From positions 72,286,994 to 72,350,993 of the forward strand of contig JALGPY010000001.1 in NCBI GenBank assembly GCA_023055425.1: a stretch of 64,000 nt of DNA. The letters run 5' to 3'. Positions 21,217 to 31,521 of the stretch are shown one piece after another. The stretch is from Linanthus parryae. Taxonomy: Eukaryota; Streptophyta; Magnoliopsida; Ericales; Polemoniaceae. Below the pieces are notes generated by a model. The model made no database searches, was not told where the DNA came from, and worked only from the letters and a program-made list of their open reading frames with translations. The stretch's first letter is position 1, and each line of letters starts with the position of its first letter. The position numbers were made by a program, and so were the translations under genes.

Positions 21217-21928
21217 ATGTCATCTCCAAAGGAGGATTCGTCAGACTCATCTGCTACATCCCGAACTTTACCCAGTGCAACAACTTTCCAGGGTGAAATC
21301 CCTCCTAGGATCGTGCCTAACTTGCAAAGTAAGTACTAATACATTTAATCATGTTAATCACCGACAACATAAATGTGCATGTGTTTTATGATTTGTGGTG
21401 TAATTCTGTGCATGATATATGGTTGATACAGGGATTGCCAGAATAAGTGTGTATGGCTTTGCAGCTTCTGCAACAAGCAGTGGTGGTATCGGTGCAGTTT
21501 GCCGAGACAATGAAGATAACTGGTTGCTTGGTTTCATAGGAAAATTAGACGCAACAAATAAACTCGAGAGTGAACTTTGGGCAATCTATCACGGCATTCA
21601 CTTAGCTTGTGATAAAAACTGGAGTAACATAGAAATACAGACTTCATGTTACAAAGCAATAAAGATATTCCATTTTGTCAGAGATTTTCCTGCAGGTATG
21701 AGAAATCAAATCAACCAGGGGCATATTCTGCTGCGAGACATGCACATAGCCCTAAATCATATCGACTACTTAGAAAATTGCGTCGCCAAACAGCTTGCAA
21801 GTATGGGAGCACAGCAATTAGATGAATGCAAAATTCTATATGAAGCCCCAGAAATTATACAGGATTTGATTACAGAAGACAAGTTAGAAGCGTGTAGTCG
21901 TTATATGTCACCCAGAGATACGGATTAG
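21217..21928 (+). CDS. RNase H-like protein, probably catalytically dead
   Basis: Two exons, 21217-21328 and 21432-21928, joined in phase 1 give about 202 aa. A Ser-rich N-terminus precedes an RNase H fold of the RVT_3 type found in plant LINE-related proteins: GGIGAVCRDNEDNWLLGF, then ESELWAIYHGIHLACDKNW, then IEIQTSCYKAIKIF. In the family the active site is D (strand 1), E (helix A), D (strand 4) and D (last helix). Here strand 1 reads VYGFA (no D), the E in ESELWAI is kept, strand 4 reads EIQTS rather than E.DS, and the last site reads NCVAKQLA rather than N..AD.LA. Cleavage activity is therefore unlikely, although the frame is open and well kept. Nucleic-acid binding is possible but inferred. 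Confidence 0.82.
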
Positions 21929-23795
21929 CTGCATAGTTCCAGCTATTTGTATCATATCTTGAATAAATGTTCAGCGTGTGGTTGTTTGGCATTTCGAAAT
22001 TACTGATTCTGATGTTGCTTATTTATATTGTTACAGTCGCATGTATAATCAAGCGATAAAGTCCTCTATGTTTAAAACATCAAATTGACCAAATGCATAA
22101 CCTTATTATTAACCTATATAGGTAAGACAGGGTATTAGCACATAAGTCTATATAGCCTTGCAAGCACGTAGCTTCAATAATTTCTAAACATGATCAGTCT
22201 AAACAAATTCAAAAGATATGTGAATATTCGCACGATGCTTCTTTTCCTAGATCACATTCCACTAACTATTACAATCGAGATTCATACTGGCTTTTTATAA
22301 AAAACTGTACCGCATTATTTGCTATCTTATCGAAATCGACATACGATCCAATAGTATCCGCTTTACTTCTTCCCAGACTGTTCCCTACTACTGTGCGTTA
22401 AATATATTATATGATGTTCCTGAAATAGTACGCAACTTATTACTTGCGGACCAGTTGTATACTCGTTGGTTTGAATCATGTAATTAACAATTCGTATCAT
22501 TACATGCTTCATCTAATATTCTTCGATTACTGTGTTACTTGTGCACTGAATGCATTACATTGATAATGTCCTCCGTACATATACCCAATTTTAAGGTTTT
22601 TTTTTTCTTTTTTTAGCAATATATCACTTTAATTTCGATGTTGATCAAACAACCAACTTCTTTAACTTTTACGTACGTGGGTCGTTGTTTAGCCTCTTCA
22701 CATGTCATGTAATGCTCCAGCACCACCCAAACAATAGCTTATTGCCCTGCCCATACAATCGTATACATACATTTTCATGGAAAACTTGATAACTTGGTCC
22801 TATAATTGTAATCGTGAAAATGCAAGTACCACATACATCCCTTATGTGTATATTTGACTGGGAGAAGAATTGAATTTGTGTAGTGGGATTTGTAAGCTAC
22901 GACAACCATTACCGCCAACAATACACAATGGTTATCTTCCCAACTAGACTAGGTATGCGTGCCAGTCAGTTGGCGAATGAAACATGCTGAGACTGGCACT
23001 TTCATCACAAACATCAAAAGTTGCTATTCAACTTTAGAAGCATACCGACACCACATGCAAGATTAGGAAATTTGCATCCAACATGCAACTTGGACAGCTG
23101 ACACATAACAGTATTGTGGCAACACTTCATAGCCCTGCAAATTCAGATCACACACACAACTTGTGATAAGCTTGACTCTTATAACCATCTAAAAAGCAAG
23201 CTCAGTATAACATACTGATACATTTGAGCTACTAACAACTGATCAATTATACCAAACCCATCTCATTGTCAGTTTCCCCATGAAATAGAAATGTGTGCCA
23301 ACAAATGGATAAGTTAGCTATGCAAAACTGACAATTGCAGTGCAATGATGATGAAACACTCTGAATGCTTTATCTGCTAGCTTGCTCACATGCATCCTCA
23401 ACATATGCCTATCTACCATGCAACCCAAACACTTGGCATACAACAGTATTGCACCCATACACTTGGCACAAACAATACCATAACAACTTTAACCATCTGT
23501 AAAACTACATCGCGGTCATTTCACGAACCATAACATTGATGATGCTACAGTATCTATCAGTGTAATACAGTACTATCCTGTTGTTGGTAAATTGACAAGT
23601 AGCAAATTACACAACATGATTGAATATGTACAGAAATACGCCTCCTTCACTAATTTCTAGGTATCGGCATGGATACGAAACAATCTTTTAATCCCCAGCT
23701 AACAATACACATGATTTTTTGCTAATAGAGCACATTACCCCACATCGTATTCTTAATATACTTCCTAAACAATTTACCACTTATCAGTTATGCAC
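21929..23795. other. Gene-free spacer
   Basis: About 1.9 kb of AT-rich sequence without any coding exon I can support on either strand. It includes an ATGCGTGCCA element at 22955-22964. Confidence 0.5.
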
Positions 23796-23803
23796 TATAT
23801 AAA
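23796..23803 (+). promoter_or_regulatory. TATA box of mini-RPA 1
   Basis: TATATAAA, about 100 bp upstream of the ATG at 23902. Confidence 0.6.
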
Positions 23804-23901
23804 CCATTAGCTGTTCAAACGAGACATGCATCCAGTACTATTAAACGCATCTTATGTTCCAACAATTGCACCACCAACATTCAATCGCCAGACCGAACAT
23901 C

Positions 23902-24657
23902 ATGACACCATCCACGATTGCAGAACTTCAGTCGGCATTGGTATCATTACTTCACACAATACTGTTGTCATATTACTTTCCAATGTCAGGTCATGTAAGC
24001 TCTTACTACACAACAATGCGATATTAAATTGAATCACTGCCACATTTTTTCTCAGGAAGCATACAATGAAGCTTGGATAAGAGTCTGCATTCGTATCATC
24101 CCAACCACACAGCAGGGATGGTTCAACGCATGTGATATGTGCCAGCAAGAGTGTATTCACTCAAACTGTCGTACTTGCCGCAACTCCCAATCTAACACTA
24201 CTCCCAGGTTAACCAGCTATAACACATGCAAATTCACATTACAAGATGTTTAGATCAATATTTTACATACAAATATCTATTTCGATACAGATGCCGTCTC
24301 ATGGTTGAGCTCAAAGATGACACCGGTATAGTGAATATTACGCTGTTTGGGCAAGCTGGGGAAACTGTGCTTAACACAACAGCTGCAACCTTGGCCCGAA
24401 TGACGCTAGAGGTGTCAATATAGTACATACAAATAATACATCATATAACTACATAATACCACATCCATAACATATTTACAATGAAATTTGTGCCTCACTT
24501 CAATGTTATAATGTAACACCAGGAATGCCAGTCTCTCATCATCAATGCCAACACAAACAATGCATCAACACCTTTCTATGTGCGTGTTGTAAAGGGCGTA
24601 CACCAAACCAATCGCAGCATATTTAGGTGGGTGGTCCGCCATGTTAAGATTGCATGA
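23902..24657 (+). CDS. Mini-RPA 1: stand-alone RPA70 DBD-C-like domain
   Basis: Four exons, 23902-23940, 24056-24207, 24291-24411 and 24523-24657, give 148 aa. The first exon encodes 13 residues (MTPSTIAELQSAL), which match in place the last 13 residues of exon 6 of the full RPA gene. The rest is only the third OB-fold with its zinc ribbon: EAYNEAWIRVCIRI, then CDMC...CRTC, then CRLMVELKDDTGIVNITLFG, ending RWVVRHVKIA. Exons 3 and 4 have the same lengths (121 and 135 nt) and phases as exons 8 and 9 of the full RPA gene. It probably binds single-stranded DNA or partners through this domain; no other RPA domains are present. Confidence 0.88.
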
Positions 24658-25212
24658 ACGTGACGACGCAATAGCAATAATAGTGAATAAGATCCAGTCA
24701 TGAATATGTATCGACATAAATTTCTCTCGTCACGTACTTTGTTATATTTCATTTCCCTTTGTTGTACGATATGTGGTGCAGTACCATGTTTCCGTGTGGC
24801 TTTGTTGCATTGAATAAAATTTTGTTATATTTTCTACTTTGTCATTATAGTTGATATTGCATAGTGTACATACTCCTATAATTGACTGAAAGCACAACAG
24901 CATAGACAGACAAGGATTTCTTATTTTCCATATCTACTTCGGCTATAACCCAATCCCAACTATATCGACCATGTAATTGTATGCCTACCGTTATGCTGAA
25001 CGAGAGGATAAGAACATGCATATATAACTAAATCATGTTGACACTATAACCAACAGCATCGTAATTAACATTCGTATATCAATCCATCCCAACTTCGCTG
25101 TGCATGTTTCATTTCATCGATATGCGGCGGCCTCGGTGTATGCAACACATAGTAATGTGTGCCATTCTATCCCGTGCACCATAGTTCAACTAACTAAGTA
25201 GAGCAAGCATGC

Positions 25213-25219
25213 TATATAA
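25213..25219 (+). promoter_or_regulatory. TATA box of mini-RPA 2
   Basis: TATATAA, 65 bp upstream of the ATG at 25278. An ATGTGTGCCA element at 25155-25164 precedes it. Confidence 0.65.
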
Positions 25220-25277
25220 GCAGTACCTCCAGAATCTATACTGTTATCAACATAGAGCATTCGTGCGACGGCTTTCA

Positions 25278-25991
25278 ATGGAAGTCAGCAACATATCAGC
25301 AGTTAGGGCTACTTTGGTGAGTTGTTTCCTCCATTAAGTTATCTTGTCCACAGCATAACAATTGCAAAAAGCTAACACCTAATTAATTATACATGACAGC
25401 CCTTATACAGAGAAACATGGATTAAGGTATCAATGACTGCAATACCAACAACCCAGCAGCCATGGTTCAAAGCATGCCGAAATTGCAAAAATGAGTGCTT
25501 GGGACAGATCTGCAATAAATGCGGCAATTCTACCCAGGATGCAATCATATGGTTAGATAACTATTCAGCCTACAATATATGCAACAATTCTTCTACTCTA
25601 TACTACATTTGTTCTTGACATGAAATATATGCAAACTAACAACCACACAACCCTTCAATACAGCGGCCGCCTCTATGTTGAGCTACAGGATGACACTGGG
25701 ATAATGGATGCCACAATATTTGGGCTACCTGTTGAAACTGTATTAGACAACACCCTTGTCACAATGTCAACAATGTCTGAGCAGGTATTCTTATCTTTTA
25801 AAATAGGCAATGTATACACTCGATAACAACACCAACCACAATTTCATATTCAGGAACAACAGAATCTCCTACTAGCCGCAAATGCAAGAGGAACATCACA
25901 GAAATTCTACGTCCGCATACTCAGATGCACACAAAACAGGAACCCAAGATTAACGAGGTGGGTCGTTCGCCGGGTTCAAAAAGCAGACTAA
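25278..25991 (+). CDS. Mini-RPA 2: stand-alone RPA70 DBD-C-like domain
   Basis: Four exons, 25278-25316, 25400-25551, 25664-25784 and 25854-25991, give 149 aa. The first exon again encodes 13 residues (MEVSNISAVRATL). Then come PLYRETWIKVSMTAIP, a zinc ribbon CRNC...CNKC, CGRLYVELQDDTGIMDATIFG and a C-terminus RWVVRRVQKAD. Exons 2 and 3 match mini-RPA 1 in length exactly (152 and 121 nt). The stop lies three bases later than in mini-RPA 1. All splice sites are GT-AG and the frame is open. Confidence 0.88.
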
Positions 25992-26249
25992 ACACTTATA
26001 AGAACCATTGCTGAAGGCAAATATAGTACAAGTTTTTTTTGATGCCATGCATGTTGACTGCCAATGTACTTTCCTTGCTGCAATGCTGCAATATCGAGTG
26101 TTTATCTTCTTGCTGTTCGAATGTAATATTCACAAGTTTTAAACTATTCATGTTATGGAGAAGCTACTATCAGCTATGAATCCGATTACTCTAAGTATAC
26201 TTACATATCTTAAGACTATTTACAGTGACCGGCAATGACAACCACATTT

Positions 26250-26288
26250 CTCCGCTCATCCGACAAGCAGACGTCCAAAGGGTGTTGG
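26250..26288 (+). repeat. Relic similar to the Helitron's 3' subterminal sequence
   Basis: CTCCGCTCATCCGACAAGCA at 26251-26270 and the next dozen bases match 33041-33072 (CTCCGCCCATCGGACAAGCA...), which lies just before the terminal hairpin of this Helitron. The hairpin and CTRR end are absent here. The match runs directly into an inverted helicase fragment. Confidence 0.6.
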
Positions 26289-26770
26289 CAGATGGATCTA
26301 ATATTCGTAAGAATTTCACAGGACAACTAATCAAAACTTGTGTAGACGTGTGGGTTATGAAAGCGTCTGACAAGTAAAATTTCATTCCAGATATCACAAT
26401 AGGTAATCCTTCATGTCAAGCCAGCTAGGTCCACGACGTACTCAGACTTGAAGGAATCAAATTCAAAATTAGGGTAGGCATATCCAGTGAAAATGATAAT
26501 CAATGTTCTCACATATACAAAAGGCACAACCATTGATTGTAGTAGCTTTAATATGGTTTTGTCGTACTTGCATAAGCTGCCATCCCTGTTTGATAATACA
26601 AACTCCACAAGACGCAAATCATGTATTCGGATCGTGTCCTTCGTTCGATGCGATAAATGCAAACAAAGTCAGAGATGTACATCAATCTTGATGTTACTCT
26701 TGCTTTCTTCATTCGTTGCGTGCATCATCACAGGGAGTTTCACATGCACTTCTGGAGAGTATTGCTGGCA
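26289..26770 (-). pseudogene. RepHel helicase fragment (relic, inverted)
   Basis: Minus-strand frames match consecutive parts of the Helitron's own helicase: VKLPVMMHATNEE (RepHel VLPVTVRATKEE), RDGSLCKYDKTILKLLQSMVVPF (GDGSLQENDESLLKLPQSMVVPF, here cut short), NPHVYTSFD and LRILDPSA. Frameshifts, stops and an internal deletion separate them. It is a decayed piece of a related but clearly diverged RepHel gene, in the opposite orientation to the active one, so it probably entered with another Helitron copy. Confidence 0.82.
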
Positions 26771-27527
26771 TGTTTTTTTGATCAAATAATATCCTGACAC
26801 AATGCATATACAAGAATGCTTCCTCCGAATTATATAACAACAGTAACACAAAAAACACCGAAACCATACACTACAACCTCTGCCTAGAATCAATACAAGG
26901 TATAGTTAGCAAGGTATGATAAATCGTTCTAACCAAACATGGAATCATCACAAATCAATATTGCATTGATAGACAAAACATAACCCCAGATGCTTCCCCA
27001 ACTTTCCAATGATCGATGTGTTCTTTAACATATAGTGGCAATGAATAACCATCAGTGGTTACAACTAATATCGTTCTATCAATAAAATGGATTGGTTATC
27101 CACTAATTACTTATCATCGTTACGCATCTTGTACGTTTGCCACATCACATTCCACTGGTTTAGCCAACTACCAATTCGGCTTAATCACTCATAATTTTCC
27201 TAAATGATATTTCTCTGATAAAAATGCATCGTACCATGCTGTGAAGAATATATCACTTAGTTATGTATATGGATAAATAAGTAGGTTGCTGGTATTCTTG
27301 TAATGCGTGCCATCGTATGCAAATTATTTACAGATGACATTACCACCCACACCAGGTGATTTCAGTGTTACAGCATGTCTCAGTCTGAATGCGAAACAAA
27401 TATCTAATAATTATAAAAAAAAAGGAACACAAACAAAAACAGCAAAGAAAAAGCATTTAGCACAGGACATTATATAACTATATTACATATAGCTCAGGTA
27501 CCCACCAACCCTTGCAACAAATGTTAC
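26771..27527. other. Gene-free spacer
   Basis: No supported coding exon on either strand. ATGCGTGCCA occurs at 27303-27312, followed by the promoter region of mini-RPA 3. Confidence 0.5.
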
Positions 27528-27536
27528 TATAAATAC
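27528..27536 (+). promoter_or_regulatory. TATA box of mini-RPA 3
   Basis: CTATAAATA, about 140 bp upstream of the ATG at 27674. Confidence 0.5.
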
Positions 27537-27673
27537 TAACATACAGATCAACTACCTCATAATGCACAACAACCAAGCACCATTGCTTTGTCCCATAAGC
27601 TTTGTTTGCACCTCGCAAGAAGAATTCATCCAAGCCTCAAAGTTTGTATCGCCTTCAAACATATAAACAAGAA

Positions 27674-28454
27674 ATGACACTCTGTGCAATAGTCGATCTG
27701 CCAACACTACCGGTGAGAATTTTCTTCAGTAATTAACAATCACTGCCAGCTTAGTAATGCAGCTTTCCCAACAGTTTCGCTTTGGATTGTATGATTTTTA
27801 TGAGTAACTGCAGGCTACAACACGCGAGATTTGGGTACAAGCCACCGTTCACGCTTTACCAACAAATCTGCAAGCATGGTATTACGCGTGCAAGTTGTGC
27901 AATCGTGTTGCAAATCGTTATCCAAACAACAGATTCCAATGCTCTGCTTGTCAAAATAATGATTGTGATGCTATACCGTGGTACGTAATGACACCAACAA
28001 GCATTACGCTGTAGACTGTATCGACCTAATTTTACACAACATCAATTTAACACCTTTTTTCAAAGAGGACACGAAATCTAACTGCCAAATGTTGTTTTTT
28101 TGCTTGTTTCTCCCCAGGGGACGTATAACTGTGCAACTTCATGATGGTAGTGCTGAACTCCAGGTACGCATCTTCGGACAGTCAGTAGACACTGTGTTGG
28201 GGATAAATGCAACAACCATGTCATCAATGTCGGCTGAGGTATGAAACAAAATTTCTCGATTTAAAATTATACCCCATACCCAAATAGCTTATTATATTCG
28301 GCACTGTGATTGTTTCAAGGAACAACAAAGCGTTCTTGAGTCCGTGAACACGAACAGCGGCGCAAGAAGATTTTACTTCCTCCTGTCCCGGTGCACCAAT
28401 GGAAATGTATTTCCAGTGAATGGTTGGACCGTACGCTATGTAGTTGAAGCTTGA
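27674..28454 (+). CDS. Mini-RPA 3: stand-alone RPA70 DBD-C-like domain
   Basis: Four exons, 27674-27712, 27814-27980, 28118-28238 and 28320-28454, give 153 aa. The 13-residue first exon, MTLCAIVDLPTLP, aligns with FKLVRIADLPSSP at the end of exon 6 of the full RPA gene. The body shows TTREIWVQATVHA, zinc ribbon CKLC...CSAC, GRITVQLHDGSAELQVRIFG and WTVRYVVEA. Of the three mini genes it is closest to the full RPA gene (exon 2 of 167 nt against 170; exons 3 and 4 of 121 and 135 nt, identical). This supports origin by 5' truncation of an RPA gene followed by duplication. Confidence 0.88.
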
Positions 28455-28740
28455 TGCACGCTTACACATAAAAACATGGCCCCATCGACGAACTAATTAA
28501 GAAAATATGCCATTATCGTCTTTTATGTTATTGTAATGTAATCAACGCTCTGTTATCAGTGAATGTCCACGTAATATTGTAGTTTGGTCTGCATAATATG
28601 ATGTCCCCACTACATTTGTTACACATTTTATCTTTAATTGCAAAGTCAAATATGCGGTACTATATCGAATTAATATAAAACACATGCTAGGACGAATAAA
28701 AATCCAATCCCTGATTTTAACGGCGATGTAGACGGCCATC

Positions 28741-28870
28741 TACAAGATTAAACTCAAATCATAAATGCAACAATAGTTCGGATAGCTATTGAAATTGTAT
28801 TAAACCACGCTCTTGTGGCAGTGTGAACAACAACTGCACGTATACTATTACAGGGAGAAATTCTGGCTGG
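28741..28870 (+). pseudogene. Probable relic of a fourth mini-RPA (exon 3 piece)
   Basis: The stretch around 28774-28850 resembles exon 3 of mini-RPA 2. Translated, it gives AIEIVLNHALVAV, against PVETVLDNTLVTM in mini-RPA 2, and is followed by a stop. No other exons are recognisable nearby. Confidence 0.45.
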
Positions 28871-29215
28871 GCATCATAACACATTAATCGCTTATGCTTC
28901 TAAGTGCAAGTAGATCGCACTGGAGTGTTTTTACAAGTTATATTTGCTTAAATTCTTTTTGTGGCATTGTAAATTGTTCGATGCACGCGTCATCCTACAA
29001 ATATATCATTGAAATTAGATGAGGTGTTTTGCAACACACCACTACCCGCAAGATGAATAAAATACAATTAACCCTGAATTTAGTTTTCAGAGCCCTTTAG
29101 GAAAGAGATCCCAAGTCCATACTTGTGTATCTGCTAATTATTTGCAATTCTCGTATTAAGTTACAATTTTTCGGATCATTGATATTGTTATTGGGAAATT
29201 TTTTTTTTAAACATT
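28871..29215. other. Gene-free spacer
   Basis: AT-rich sequence between the mini-RPA block (+) and the 3' end of the F-box gene (-). No feature seen. Confidence 0.5.
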
Positions 29216-30970
29216 TTAGTTATGAGGAAATATCTCATAAATAAAGTCCACTTCCCTATCACATCTACAAGCATCACACAATATATTGTCTTCGTTGCGC
29301 GCCCATCGTGATCTCCACCTGTGTTGGGGTTGCGATGCGCAGCAACGTTGTTTCTCCATCTGTATGATTGGATTTTTAATCCAGATGCTCCTTAAAATTG
29401 ACTTAACCTTTTGCCGGTACTCCTCCAATTTTGTCTCTATCTCCTTGTCTTTTGTCATTCCACGGAACAACTCGATTCCCTTCTCACGGTATTTGTCTCC
29501 ACTCAACACCAAAATGATAACAATTATGTAACGTGCTTCTCCAAGTCCAGCTTCTGCTGCTTTTTGTAAGGCGTCTAAGCCATCACTATATCGGCACAAA
29601 CTGAAGTAATCAATCTAAAATTAAAAAAAAAGAAAAAAAAAATGTACGTCAGTTTATGTCACTTCACAACGATTAACTTAGCTTTTCTTCTTGCTCCACG
29701 TTATGATAAATCAATAGAACTGCCGCTTACCATTCCTTGCCTAAAGAGAGCTTCTGGGTTCCCACTGTCATTGCATCTCTTTATAAAACGCGAGAATCTC
29801 CAAATCCACTGCTGACTTGACCGCCATGGAACGACAGGGAACTTCTTAAGTGACACCTTCTCGTATACACAATTATAATTAGATGCTTCATTGAACATCT
29901 TCAAACTGCAACATGTTGCAAAAAATTGCAGATAATCATCAAACTGGAAAGGGGTGAAAGTGTCTTTGCATCAAAGTTAAGGGGGTGAAATTGTCCTTTA
30001 CCCCCTATAATATGGTAAAGTTTTCAGATTAATCCCTCATCATCTAATGTGTTTCCATTAATTAGGGGTTATTGTTTGAAATAGACTAAACAAGAGGATA
30101 TTCAGAAATCAAAATACATATGTTCTGAAACTGGTGATCGCCTCCTATTGCTGCCACCACCAACACCTAAAAAATGAGCTTTTGCTCAACAGACACTACT
30201 TCATTGCTCGAAATTGAGAGCTAGGAAGACAGCGGATCAAAAATTGGTTTATCGTGTTTATTAAAATGTAAGAACATAGACATAATCTCTGTCTTCAATC
30301 TCTATGTCCAGTGGCACTCTTACATGGAAACCAACCCCCACTCGAATTTTGAAAGTTGCAATTTTTACCCTATATTTATTTATTTAATTATATTAGCCCC
30401 CACTCAAAGTTTTAATATTCACAACATTTAGCCTACATTCTATTAATATAATTAAATTAACCCCCACTCGTATTATATATTCACTTCAACAATCTATCAA
30501 TTCGTCATTTTAGCTATTAAATACTTCAAAATTTATCAAAAGATCCGTCATTAAACTTGAAATTTTTCTTGTACTCACTCGGCCAAATTCTAAATCCGCC
30601 CATGTCCGTGTCAAAGCTTTTATATAGACAAAAAAACACACTGGGTCATGTACACAAACATGGTAAGTGAAAATAGAAAACTCTCCAACTCTATCGGTAT
30701 GATTTGATAAAATTCTTCTTATTCTAATACTATTCCTATTGATATTCAGATTAAGCTTTGAATATTATGAATATTAAACAAAACAAAGGAGATAGAGAAA
30801 GAGAAGAACATAGGATATTACCTTTTCTTTGCGGTGAACAAATCATCAGACGAACAAGATCCCAAAATCGCCAAGATTTCTGTGATTAACTCTTTCGGGA
30901 GTGAGTTGATGGTGGAGGAATTGCTCTTCTTTGTGTTCGTTCTTCTTACGGATGACCTCAGCGGCGCCAT
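29216..30970 (-). CDS. F-box protein (At1g67623/At2g35280-like)
   Basis: Predicted substrate-recognition subunit of an SCF ubiquitin ligase. Minus-strand exons 30970-30822, 29905-29731 and 29614-29216 join in phase (149, 175 and 399 nt) to give 240 aa. The ATG opens a short basic leader and then an F-box, INSLPKELITEILAIL...SSDDLFTAKK. Exon 2 gives the family's KFPVVPW and SGNPEALFRQGM segments. Exon 3 gives DGLDALQKAAEAGLGEARY (a Sel1-like repeat) and a Cys-rich end (CDACRCDREVDF). These are hallmarks, from memory, of plant At1g67623/At2g35280-type F-box proteins. Intron 1 is about 0.9 kb. A TATA box lies upstream. The gene seems complete, so it is either functional cargo or a recent whole-gene capture with introns. 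Confidence 0.85.
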
Positions 30971-31060
30971 GGTTGTGTTGAAAATAGCTAATCGTGTTCT
31001 TGTTCTTGGTGCTGCTGCACTTCAGAGAGAGTTGATAGAAAATAATACGTGGAGGGTGGT

Positions 31061-31070
31061 TTATATAGAG
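31061..31070 (-). promoter_or_regulatory. TATA box of the F-box gene
   Basis: Minus strand CTCTATATAA, about 90 bp upstream of the ATG at 30970. Confidence 0.65.
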
Positions 31071-31521
31071 AGTTGGTGCATGTATATAGATAAGTCTTCG
31101 GTACAAATAATGAGTATCAATCTGTATCTTACATATCAAGTTTCCTACATTCAGCGAACACCGATACGCTTTCATCCTATGCAGATGGTTGCTTCCAACA
31201 ATTATCCAATATATGCCTATTAAAGAAAACAGCTGAAGTACTGTGTTTCATTTTATTGCCACACATACAGTGTCAATTCGTTCCTTCGTCGCTCATTGTT
31301 TGCCAAATATAATATCTGTGCCAATCTATAAATAACATAATCTAATACATCATTCTGATCGAGTATTAAGTCATGAAAAAAACAAAAGCTGTATTGATTC
31401 GCAAAATATAGACTACGATAACATTAGTTCATAACTCCATTACAAAGCAAACATTACCAAGTTCAACATTACTGCTCATGAGGCATACTACAATTCACCA
31501 TAACATAACACACAGAGGACT
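31071..31521. other. Spacer: upstream of the F-box gene and downstream of YVVGKGS gene 2
   Basis: About 450 bp between two minus-strand genes. It holds the F-box promoter region and the 3' end of the next gene. No coding feature supported. Confidence 0.5.

Noticed and set aside
26275..26302. CCAA...TTGG followed by CTAAT, read as a second Helitron 3' terminus
   Set aside because: The CTAAT and flanking bases belong to the inverted helicase fragment (LRILDPSA), and the 4-bp stem is too weak.
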